Assembly: GCA_029582165.1 (NCBI GenBank)
Contig: CM055884.1
Span: forward strand, 19,065,037-19,129,036
Source: Portulaca oleracea
Taxonomy: Eukaryota > Streptophyta > Magnoliopsida > Caryophyllales > Portulacaceae
DNA: 64,000 nt
Direction of reading: 5' to 3'
Positions 30,015 to 39,767 of the stretch are shown piece by piece (position 1 is the first letter of the stretch; each line of letters starts with the position of its first letter). A program made the position numbers and the translations under genes. Below the pieces are notes generated by a model that saw nothing but the letters and a program-made list of their open reading frames with translations, did no database searches and was not told the DNA's origin.

Positions 30015-33000
30015 ATGTTGGTGGTAAGGAGAGTTCTTAGTAGCTCTTCCGTGAAGGAAGGACAGGAGCAACGGGAGAATATTTTTCATTCTCGGTGCAC
30101 TATCAATGACAAGGTGTGCTCTTTGATCATCGATGGAGGAAGTTGTACCAATGCTTCCTCACAGTCTATGGTGAGCAAGCTCAAGTTGCAAACCAGTCCT
30201 CACCCGACTCCTTATACCATCCAGTGGCTTAATCAAGGCAAGGGCATTCACGTGGATCAGAGATGTTTGTTGAACTTCTCAATAGGTAAAACGTACCAAG
30301 ACTCTCTTTGGTGTGATATTTTACCTATGGATGCTTGTCATGTGTTACTTGGCAGGCCTTGGCTTTTTGATAGATCCATGAGTCATGATGGGAGGGCAAA
30401 CACTTATACCCTTCTCTTTAACCATAAAAAGATTACCCTTGTACCCCTTAAGCCTACCTTACTCCCAAAACCCAAGGAGAATTTGGTTACTGATCCAAGT
30501 TTGATCACTCTCTTGGTTGCTGAACACCATGAGTTTCATGATCATAAGGACCTTATTCTCCTAGACCTAAACACACAGCCTAGCTCCACAAATAACCACC
30601 CCCTTCTTGCCCCTCTTCTGGAACACTATTCCTTTGTGTTTCCCGAGGAGATGCCCCTTGGTTTACCTCCTAAGAGGGACATTCAACACAAAATTGACCT
30701 CGTTCCTGGGTCAATACTCCCTAATAAACCAACTTACCGAATGAACACCAATGATACTTAGGAGATTCAAAGATAGGTAGATGACCTTCTCGCCAAATGG
30801 ATGATCAAGGAGAGCTTAAGTCCTTGTGCTGTACCAGCTCTCTTAGTGCCGAAGAAAGATGAGAGTCAAAGAATGTGCATTGATTGCCGTGCTATCAACA
30901 AGATTACCATCAAGTATAGGTATCCTATACCTAGGCTTGAGGACCTTCTGGATGAGCTTCATGGGGCTCAAGTGTTTTCAAAGATTGATTTGAGGAGTGG
31001 CTACTACCAAATCAGAATCTATGAAGGGGATGAGTGGAAAACGGCATTCAAGACTAAAGGAGGTTTGTATGAATGGTTGGTTATGCCTTTTGGTTTAACT
31101 AACGCCCCATCTACTTTTATGAGATTGATGAACTAGGTTCTGAAGGTCCTTATAGGCAAGTGTGTTGTTGTCTACTTTAATGACATACTTGTTTATAGCC
31201 ACAATGAGGAGGATCATGTCAAGCATTTGCAAGCTGTGATTGGAGATACTGTCCAAGGAAAAGCTTTATGGAAATTTAGGGAAATGCCAATTCTTCACCA
31301 ACAAGGTTATGTTCCTTGGCTATGTGATCTCTGCCGAGGGCATTCAGGTGGATGAAGAGAAGATTCAAGCTATAAGAGATTGGCCAGTCCCCACCACTAT
31401 CCAGCAAGTGAGGAGTTTCCATGGATTGGATTCCTTCTATAGGAGGTTTGTGAGGAACTTTAGTACCATCCTAGCTCCCATGACTGAGTTAGTGAAGGCT
31501 AAAGGTTTCTCTTGGACTCCATCAGAACAGAAGGCCTTTGAAACCATCAAGGAAAGGTTAACCACTGCCCCTGTGTTAGCCTTACCTAGTTTCTCAAAGG
31601 TATTTGAAGTTGAGTGTGATGCATCTGGGTTGGGCATAGGAGCTGTCTTATCTCAAGAAGGCAGGCCTATTGCTTATTTTAGCGAGAAGTTGAATGATGC
31701 CAAGAAGAAGTACAGTGTGTATGATAAGGAGTTTTATGCAATCATTCGAGCATTGGAGCATTGGAGGCATTATCTTATTGGTAATGAGTTCATTTTTCAT
31801 AGTGATCATGAGGCCCTCAAGTTCATTCAAGGCCAACATAAACTAAACCCTCGCCATGCCAAATGGGTTGAGTATATGCAAGCCTATCATTTCATGATCC
31901 ACCACAAGGCCGGTCATTTGAACAAAGGAGCTGATGCCCTCTCAAGGAAGTTCCTTTTGGTACATGTCCTTGATTCGAGAGTGCTTGGTTTTGAGCACCT
32001 CAAGGCCTTGTACCCGGAAGATGAAGATTTCAAGGAGATTTATGAAGCATGTCAGCAGCGGCCCCAAGGAGATTTATTCCACATTGAGCATGGGTTTCTC
32101 TTTAAGGGAAACAAGTTGTGCATCCCAAAGACGAGCCTACGTGAGCTTCATATCTTGGAGGTTCATGGAGGTAGTTTGGCAGGTCACTTTGGGATCGAGA
32201 AGACTACGTTAATGATGAAGGAGCATTACTACTGGCCGAGGATGCAGAAGGACCTTGAGCACTTGGTCAAAAGGTATTCATTATGTCAACTCTCAATGAG
32301 TCACAGCCTACCACAAGGTCTTCACACCCCACTGCCTATAACCCAAGGTCCTTGGGAAGATATCAGTCTGGACTTCATTGTTGGGTTGCCAAGAACCCAA
32401 AGAGGTAAAGATTCTATTTCGGTGGTTGTTGATCGTTTTTCAAAGATGGCTCACTTTATTCCATGCCATACTACTTATGATGTTGTGAGAGTTGCTGAGT
32501 TGTGCTTCCAGGAAGTTGTAAGGTTACATGGAGTTCCTAAATCTATGGTTTCTGATCGAGATGCAAAGTTCTTGAGTCACTTTTGGGCGACCTTATGGAA
32601 GAAGCTTGGTACCAAACTCAAATTCAGCACAACATGTCATCCCCAAACTGATGGCCAAATTGAGGTCACCAATAGGACACTTGGTACACTACTAAGGTCC
32701 TTGGTGAACAAAGACAAGAAAGGATGGGATACTTTGCTTCCTCATGCTGAGTTTGCATTCAACCGAGCTCCTAGCAAGGCTACTGGTTTGTCACCATTTC
32801 AAGTAGTTTATGGGAGAAATCCAATCACCCCTATGGATTTGGCTCCCATAATTACCTCAACCAAGTTCAGCCATGATGCTAGTGTAAGAGCCAAGGAGAT
32901 TCAGGAGCTACACCAACATGTCCGAGAAAAGATAGCCAAGTTCAATGAGAAAGCTTCCAATCTCGCTAACAAGAGCAGGAGAAAGGTTGTTTTTCAACCT

Positions 33001-33245
33001 GGGGATCTCGTGTGGATCCATCTAAGGAAGGATCGTTTTCCATCTAGGAGGAAGGGCAAGTTGGTTCCCAGGGCAGATGGTCCTTTTGAAGTGTTAGAGA
33101 AGGTGGGAGACAATGCCTACAAGCTGGCACTTTCAGATGATTATGGAGGAAGTGCTACGTTCAATGTTTCTGATTTGAAGCCATATTATGCTGAAGGAGA
33201 AGAGCTACCAAGTTTGAGGGCAAACTCTTTCCAACTTGGGGGGGA
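30015..33245 (+). pseudogene. Pol of element G: protease, RT, RNase H, integrase
   Basis: Protease: LIIDGGSCTNASS (about 30124). [50 protein letters not shown]; the catalytic box reads YFNDI, since codon 31179-31181 is AAT instead of an Asp codon. Stops occur at 30759-30761, near 30775 and at 31135; a frameshift near 31240 joins RT to the 717-codon frame with RNase H (VECDASGLGIGAVL, HSDHEAL, GADALSR) and integrase (HHCC domain with the first Cys replaced by Tyr, RYSLC; then DFIVGLP, SDRDAKF and GQIEVTNRT for the DDE triad). A GPY/F-like segment follows; no chromodomain was recognised. The frame continues to 33393 inside the LTR. Confidence 0.9.
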
Positions 33246-34281
33246 TGATGGAAATCAGCCTCCACATATCCAATTGATTCAAGAGTGTTATCACTTGGTG
33301 GGCATAATTAAGAAGGGCATTAGTGTCGAGGGAGGCCAAGGACATTCACCCCATGTGATGTCCTCACTGCTTGTCTCCATATCTCAACAGTAAAGGTCAT
33401 TCAGGCTCCTGCATAACTGTTCTATTTTGACGTGCGACAAGGTCCTTTATCTGGATAGCGGTAAAGGTCCTTTACTTGGGCAGCATTGATATTTTGGCAT
33501 GTTTTCAAGGGCATTTTGGTCTTTTCTCAGGAGGTCCGGTTTTCCCTATTAGTATTGAAGGTCCTTGCTGAGTTCCCGCCATTTTGGAACAAAACCACTT
33601 GTGTTTCTTCACTTGTCTTGCATGGATTGGAGTCCAAGTGAATGAAGATCCTCCAATGAGGAAGTGCTAAGTGGAGGGTTGTGATCGTCCAATGGTTGGT
33701 CCAATGATGATCGAGTACTTCATAGTTAAGCATGTATTAGCTTTAATCATTTGTAATTAGCTTAATTAACAACGTTTAGGAGGTTTCTTCGTCATTAGGA
33801 AACCTCACTCTAGTTAGTTTGAGCTCCTTGCTTGCTTGCTTGGTTGCCTTTTCCCTTATTTCAGCCGAGTATATGTATCATTGTATTGGCCACTTCACTT
33901 CATATCTTACGAAATACAAAACCAAAGAAAGCTTTGAGCTTTTCGTTTGTGAGTTTCTCAAACTCTCATTTCCACTCTAGTAGCTAGATTTGGCAATCTA
34001 GTGGTGTTGTGTGGACTTGTTGTGATCTCTTTTGGAAGGTGATTCACTTCTGTAACCAAACGAGGTCCTTCAAGCATGCCCGGGTATTCTTTTCACTTGC
34101 AGGTGTTTAAGTACTGTAACAAGTGAAGAAATACTTGTATCTATCTTTTCATGCATTTGTTTTTCGTTCCTTGATGCTTATTGCATCATATTGTGTTGGT
34201 TATTGGCTGTCCGAGATATTGGTGTCCTTGTGATGTTATAAGTTTGCTTGATTCAGTACATTGGTGAGCTTATATACATCA
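33246..34281 (+). mobile_element. Right LTR of G (1036 bp)
   Basis: It follows the purine tract CTTGGGGGGGA and starts TGATGGAAATCAGCC. The end TATATACATCA is at 34281. The first 148 bp double as coding sequence for the tail of pol. It carries a 26-bp insertion relative to the left LTR. Confidence 0.9.
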
Positions 34282-34282
34282 C

Positions 34283-34354
34283 TATTGGATGAGTTACTTG
34301 GAAACTCACTTCATTGAGTATTGGATGAGTTACTTCGAAACTCACTTCATTACA
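34283..34354. repeat. Two tandem 36-bp copies in the LTR of F
   Basis: TATTGGATGAGTTACTT(G/C)GAAACTCACTTCATT is repeated directly at 34283 and 34319. Each holds a GAGTTAC-TT-GAAACTC inverted core. They are at the left end of the remaining LTR. Confidence 0.85.
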
Positions 34355-34558
34355 ATAAAGAATCTTTATGTTTATTTATTTTGTTGAGAAACATAAGAAG
34401 TAATGCATTATACGTTTAATATTGTTTCTAGGAGTTTACATGTTATCGCATTCTATAAATTGAGCTCAAAGTAATGAGAATAAGTGTGCAAGTTTAAGGT
34501 TTAATTGTGTAGTAGACTTCTCTCTCTACCTACATTTGTATTGTATAGCCAACAAAAT

Positions 34559-34571
34559 TGGTATCAGAGCC
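34559..34571 (+). other. Primer-binding site of copia F (tRNA-Met)
   Basis: TGGTATCAGAGCC is a perfect initiator tRNA-Met site, four bases after the LTR end CCAACA. Confidence 0.95.
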
Positions 34572-34673
34572 AAGAAAAGTTAGAGTACAACTCCTTATTG
34601 AATAGAAGGCACGAGTAGCTTGAAAAAATATCCACAAAAAAAAACCTACAGAAAGTACAATTCAAAAACAACC

Positions 34674-35632
34674 ATGACTAGCAATGGTACAAATTCTTCA
34701 TCTCAACCACTAATTCCAACTTTTAAAGGAGAAAAGTACCACCTTTGGGGTTTGAAGATGAAGACTATGTTTAGGTCCCAAGAGTTATGGGATCTGGTAG
34801 AGAATGGTTATTCTGAACCTACTCCCGCATCGGCGCAGCCTGATCAACAACTACGGGAGACTCGTAAGAGAGATGCAAAGGCGTTGTTTTTCATACAATC
34901 AGCAGTTGATGATGAAATTTTCCCCCGTATAGCAGCAGCAACTACTTCTCATTAGGCATGGGAGATACTCAAGAAAGAATTCTTGGGTGAAAAGAAGGTT
35001 CTCACTGTCAAATTGCAAACACTTGGACGTGAATTTGAAACCCTGGCTATGAAAGAAAAGGAGTCAGTCCAAGAGTTTCTGGAATTGTGAGTCAGATGAA
35101 TAGTTATATGGAAAGTCTCACTAGCGAAATTATAGTGAGTAAGGTGTTACGGAGTCTCACTAAAGACTTCGATCATGTTATAGCTGCAATAGAGGAGTCA
35201 AAGGATCTTTCTCAGTATAGCATTGATGAGTTAATGGGTTCATTATTAGCCCATGAAGTTAGGATTAATAGGTCCTATGAGAAAGTAGAGGAGAACGCAT
35301 TTCAAGTGAAGGGGGAGTCTTCCTACAAAGGCAAAACAGAAAATTCAAGTACTCGCGGCAGAGGACGTGGTGGATATTGTGGCAGAGGTCGCGGCTGTGG
35401 TAGAGGCAGAGGTTCTTATGGAGATCAACGCCAATTTAAGAGCCAAATTCAATGTCATTATTGCAAGAAGTTTGGCCATAAAGAAGCTGAATGTTGGGTA
35501 AAGCAAAGAGATGAAGAAAAAGGAGCTAAATTTGTTGAACATGTTCCACCAGAAGAATATCTATTTATGGCTCATTCTCCACTTGACGATGACGTTAATG
35601 GAGTTTTGGTTCATGGACAGCGACTGTTTTAA
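34674..35632 (+). pseudogene. Gag of copia F
   Basis: The ATG at 34674 gives MTSNGTNSSSQPLIPTFKGE, then YHLWGLKMKTMFRSQELWDL, the plant copia DUF4219/UBN2 capsid start. A TAG at 34953-34955 and a TGA near 35087 interrupt it. The next frame has the second half of UBN2 (SEIIVSKVLRSLTKDFDHV), an RGRG-rich basic stretch and the zinc knuckle CHYCKKFGHKEAEC (about 35453-35494). In live copies it forms the particle and packages RNA. Confidence 0.85.
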
Positions 35633-37946
35633 TCACATGACAAGAAAAAGGAGTATGTTCAAAGAGCTCGATGAGAAGCAGAAGAGCGAAGTTCGACTTG
35701 GAGATGACAAGACGATGAAGGTCGAAGGAAAAGGGACAGTTGGTATCAAAACCTCTCAGGGTAACGTAAAACTTCTACATAATGTGCAATTCGTTCCTGA
35801 TTTAATTCATAATTTGTTGAGTGTTGGACAACTGATGGAAGATGGTTACTTCCTATTATTTGATGATGGTGTGTGCTCTGTTTATGATAAAACTTCTGGT
35901 CAACATATAGTCAGTGTGCCTAAGAGGCAAAATAGAATGTTTCTGTTGGAAGTCTCGGATGAAAAAAAGTATGCCATCAATGTTAAACATACTGAGTTAA
36001 ATTTGTGGCATCTCTGGTATGGGCATTTGAATGTGGGAGGACTGAAACTATTGGCTCGAAATAATATGGTAATTAGATTACCTAATATTGATGGCATTGA
36101 TTTTTGTGAAGGTTGTGTATATGGCAAACAGACAAGAAATTCATTTCCTGTATATAAGGCATGGAGAGCTTCAAAATGTCTTCAACTAGTCCATGTTGAT
36201 GTTTGTGGTCCTATGAGTGTTGAGTCATTGGGTGGAAGTCGATATTTCTTGTTGTTTACTAATGACTATAGTAGGATGAGTTAGGTGTTTTTCTTGAAAT
36301 ACAAGTCTGAAACATTTGAGTGTTTCAAGAGGTTTAAGGTGCTAGTGGAAAAACAAAGTGGTTGTTCTATAAAGAGCGTTCTGATCGAGGGGGAGAATTT
36401 AATTCTGATGAATTTGTTGATTTTGTGAGAAAAATGGAGTTCACAGGGAGTTGACAGCACCATACACACCAGAGCAAAATGGTGTGGCCGAGCGAAAAAA
36501 TCGAACCATGGTTGAAATGGTTAGAAGTATGCTTAATACAACACTTTTACCTAAGAAGTTTTGGGCAGAAGCAGTGGCTACAACTGTCTATATTCTCAAC
36601 ATTTCACAAACAAAGGCAGTTATGAATCGGACCCCATATGAGGCTTGGAATGGCTGAAAGCCAAGGGTAAGTCACTTGAAGGTATTTGGTTGTGTCGCAT
36701 ATATTTTAGACAAATCTTCTTCTCGTCGCAAGCTTGATGCAAAATCACAAAAATGTATTTTTGTGGGTTATAGTCCTCAGTCCAAGGCTTATAAATTGTA
36801 TAACCCCACAAATTGCAAAATGTTGATCAGCAGGGATGTTGTATTTAATGAAGCAGCAACTTGGGCTTGGACAAACAACGAGTCTAATTCCTCCATAGAG
36901 AATAATCTCATTTCAAATTCTATAGAGTCAACCGCTGTAGATTCACCAGAAAGTTCTCTCGGGAGCTCGTCAATGACATCTTCTGAAACTTCAACTAAAG
37001 GTGCATCTGAAATTTCACCTGCGGGGACACGTACAACCTCACCTGTAAATGAGCCTATTCCATTGCGAAGATCATTGAGAGTAAGGAAGCCAAATCCTAC
37101 ATATGCATCTGCTAACAATTTGTCTGGCTCCTTTGCTTTACTTGTTTCAGACCCTATATATTTTGAAGTAGCAAAAAATGAACCTGAGTGGTGCAAAGCA
37201 ATGGAGGAAGAGTTATTGGCTATTGAGAAAAATGAAACATGGGAGGTAGTAGATTTGCTAGAAGGAAAAAATGTTATTGGCTTGAAGTGGGTGTATCGCA
37301 CCAAATATAATGTTGATGGGTCCATTCAAAAAATTCAAAGCTCGGTCGGTTGCAAAAGGCTATGCTCTACAACAAGGTGTTGATTTTGATGAGACATACT
37401 CTCCTGTTGCTCGTTTCGAAACAGTGAGAGTGTTTCTAGCATTAGCAGCACAACTTGGTTGGTTTGTTTATCAGTTTGATGTCAAATCAGCTTTTTTAAA
37501 TGGAGATTTGGAGCAAAAAGTGTATGTTGCTCAACCTGAAGGGTTCACTATTGAAGGGCAAGAAAACAAGGTTTACAGACTCAGAAAGGCTTTATATGGC
37601 CTCAAGCATGCACCACGAGCATGGTATAGTAAAATTGATTCTTATTTCAACGGGAATGGGTTTGAAAGGAGTTAGAATGAACCAACTCTTTACAGAAAAA
37701 GGCGAGGTAATTCTGATTTTCTTGTTGTATGCCTGTATGTTGATGATATGATTTATATGGGATCATGCGAGTCCATTATTGCGGAATTCAAGTCTGGTAT
37801 GATGAAAGTTTTTGAGATGTCGGACCTTGGTTTGTTACATTATTTTCTTGGGTTGGAGGTTAATCAGACTGAAGATGGGACTTTTATTTCACAAAAGAAG
37901 TATGCCGTTGATTTGTTGAAAAAATTCAACATGATAAATTGTAAAG
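35600..37946 (+). pseudogene. Pol of copia F: protease, integrase, partial RT
   Basis: Protease: FMDSDCFNHM, where D-S-G-C-[ST]-N-H-M is normal, so the active-site Gly is Asp. GAG-pre-integrase: LWHLWYGHLN and FCEGCVYGKQ. Integrase: LVHVDVCGPM, YFLLFTNDYSRM, stop near 36284, frameshifts to PYTPEQNGVAERKNRTMVEM with the catalytic Glu. Then PEWCKAMEEELLAIEKNETW starts RT; a frameshift near 37320 leads to [36 protein letters not shown], a stop near 37674, and CLYVDDMIY. The frame is cut at NMINCK by the LTR of C1. RNase H is absent from this side. Confidence 0.9.
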
Positions 37947-39627
37947 TGTTTAGACCCAATTTTGTGTCTAAATACCGCCTAAATCCATAGGCTTTTGACT
38001 CGTTTCATGGTTTAATTTAATAACTTTTAATACATTTTTGGTTATTTTGTAGTTTCCAGAGTTTTTACTCAAAACATGGTAAAAAGGGCCATTTTGTAGC
38101 TACTTTGGGAATCCCGAGATTTCCCGGGTCATGGTCAAGGCAAAGGCAAAGGACGCGGGAAGGCCGGACACGTCAAGAGGATAAAAAGCTAGACTTTGCT
38201 GAATCAAGCTGGCCGAGCCTGACCGTACCCACGGTCCTGATTAACGCACCCACAGTGGGTGTAAGGCATGACAAGGTGAAGTGACCGAGCTTGACCGTAC
38301 CCACGATCTCAGGATACCGCAGCTACGGTGGGTGCAGGACATGAGCAGCAGGTGAAGTGCCCGAGCTTGACCGTACCCACGGTCTCAGGGGACCGCACCC
38401 ACGACGCTGCGAAGGAGAGAAATCTCACCTGACCTAAATCGCCAGACCGCACCCACGGTCTTGTCACACCGCGCCTACGGTGCTGCGAAGAAGAGAGAAA
38501 TTTGCAGGAGGTACGCAGGACGGTAGCCACAGTCTCATAGACTGTGCCTACGGTCCCCTGCAGATTCTCATTTTGCTGCTTAATGAAGTGACAAGTTTTG
38601 AGTAACTAACTTAGCTTATATATATTTTTTTGACGTCTTTTAGCCTAGAGAGACTTTTTTGGGAGGAGATTATTAGGGATTAAACTAGGTTTTTAGGGGA
38701 GTTTTTAGAGAGAACTTTTATCACATTTTAGCTTTCAATTATTGTTCTTGCACTGGATTTTGCTGGATTTCTATTGAAGATTTGAAGACTTATTTTATAT
38801 TTGGAGCATTGGATTCTTATTATTCTAGAGTATCTTCTTTCGACATCAAATTAATGAGCATTTCTTAACTCTTACTCTTTGTAGTTCATCTAATTACTCT
38901 TTAATCTCTGTTTTTGTTATTAGATTACTTGGTGTTTGTTGATTGTTACTATTGTTGCTTGGAATTTCTAGATACTTTCTATTTGAAGCATGAATGAAGT
39001 TATTATTATGTTTAGCATGCTAGATAAGATGATTAGAGGCTAGAACCCTTATGGGTTAGGGAGAAACTAAGGATGTGAATGGTGTATTTAGATTGGGTTA
39101 GCAACTTAGGAGGTGATTCGTAGTGGAATCAACTTCCCACTCCTATTCTTCCCTCAAGTGGGATGTATTCGGGGTACGAAAGATCCCAAATACATCCAAC
39201 ACTTGGGTTGGAAGGTAGGAATTGGGATAGTTAGAATTCTATTCACGAAAGTGAATAGGAGCTAACTAGAGAGTCCCATTCTGTTAACCCTCCGGGTCCG
39301 TGGTGAGCTTCTTGGAAGTTAATCCGGATTATCCTTGAAAAAGGAAATCCGGTGGGTTTATTTTAACGGGATTGTCATTTTGTTCCACTATTCTGTTGCT
39401 TTCTAGTTGCCAAATCCTCTTCCTAATCACCGTTTGCGTCCCGAAATCTCCCGACACCCATAGTTCCCATTTGACTGAACTATAGTTGTGTTTGTTTTGT
39501 TCGCCATCATAATCTGCTTGTTACCCCATGATCTTAAACCTTACCTAGAGTCGATTAGTTTTAGCCAAGGCCCCTAGCTCCCTAAGAGAGAATGACAATA
39601 CCGAGGTCCTAAAAAAACCGCTCTACA
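37947..39627 (+). mobile_element. LTR of C1 (1681 bp)
   Basis: The tip forms a hairpin, TTTAGAC at 37949 pairing with GTCTAAA ending at 37972. Palindrome cluster at 38221-38560, then a TATA-like TATATATA at about 38618. Further hairpins are at 39154-39206 and CTATTCACGAAAGTGAATAG (39239-39258, eight-base stem, GAAA loop). It ends CTCTACA at 39627. The partner LTR is outside the window. Confidence 0.8.
38221..38560. promoter_or_regulatory. Palindrome cluster upstream of TATA in C1 LTR
   Basis: GACCGTACCCACGGTC (38221-38236; six-base arms, four-base spacer) recurs as 38293-38308 with one change and 38369-38384 perfect, inside larger direct repeats of about 71-77 bp (CCGAGC(C/T)TGACCGTACCC). 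Related words continue as ACCGCACCCACGGTC (about 38446-38461) and GTAGCCACAGTC. The TATA-like box is about 55 bp beyond the last unit. The half-site ACCGT/ACGGT is shared with other families. Confidence 0.8.
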
Positions 39628-39632
39628 CAAAA

Positions 39633-39650
39633 TGGCGCCATTGCCGGGGA
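39633..39650 (+). other. Primer-binding site of C1 (tRNA-Asp type)
   Basis: TGGCGCCATTGCCGGGGA is complementary, with one mismatch, to the tRNA-Asp 3' end. It lies five bases after the LTR end. Confidence 0.95.
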
Positions 39651-39767
39651 ACAAGCGCACCTAGCTTAGCTTTTTGTCTTTAGGTTGTTTAAGATCATTT
39701 AATTGGCTAGAGATTTTGTTATTCTTGGTTATTGGGAATTTGACTCTTCTGTTTGTTCCTTTTATAC

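Larger units (their letters stand above)
27760..34281 (+). mobile_element. Element G: complete but defective chromovirus-like Ty3/gypsy element
   Basis: LTRs at 27760-28772 and 33246-34281 are near-identical apart from a 26-bp insertion in the right one (about 33971-33996). A tRNA-Met-like primer site, gag, protease, RT, RNase H and integrase follow in gypsy order. Flanks TTATT and CTATT may be the target duplication with one change. Gag resembles CRM-type chromoviruses (FEGNLDPEVFLDWMQTVERV) and the pol frame runs through the purine tract into the LTR, as in CRM elements, so a CRM affiliation is possible but unproven. Stops, a frameshift and a lost catalytic Asp make it non-functional. Confidence 0.85.
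34282..37946 (+). mobile_element. Copia F: plus-strand Ty1/copia, 5' part, cut by element C
   Basis: An incomplete LTR (about 34282-34554) ends CCAACA, followed by the tRNA-Met site TGGTATCAGAGCC (34559-34571), gag and pol in copia order. RT is cut at 37946 by the LTR of C1. The rest should lie to the right of C, outside this window. Stops and frameshifts are scattered, so it is defective. The 5' LTR lacks a clear TG start because G or an earlier event removed it. Confidence 0.85.

Noticed and set aside
36789..37325. 178-codon minus-strand frame opposite copia F
   Set aside because: Shadow of the integrase-RT linker, which is clearly coding on the plus strand.
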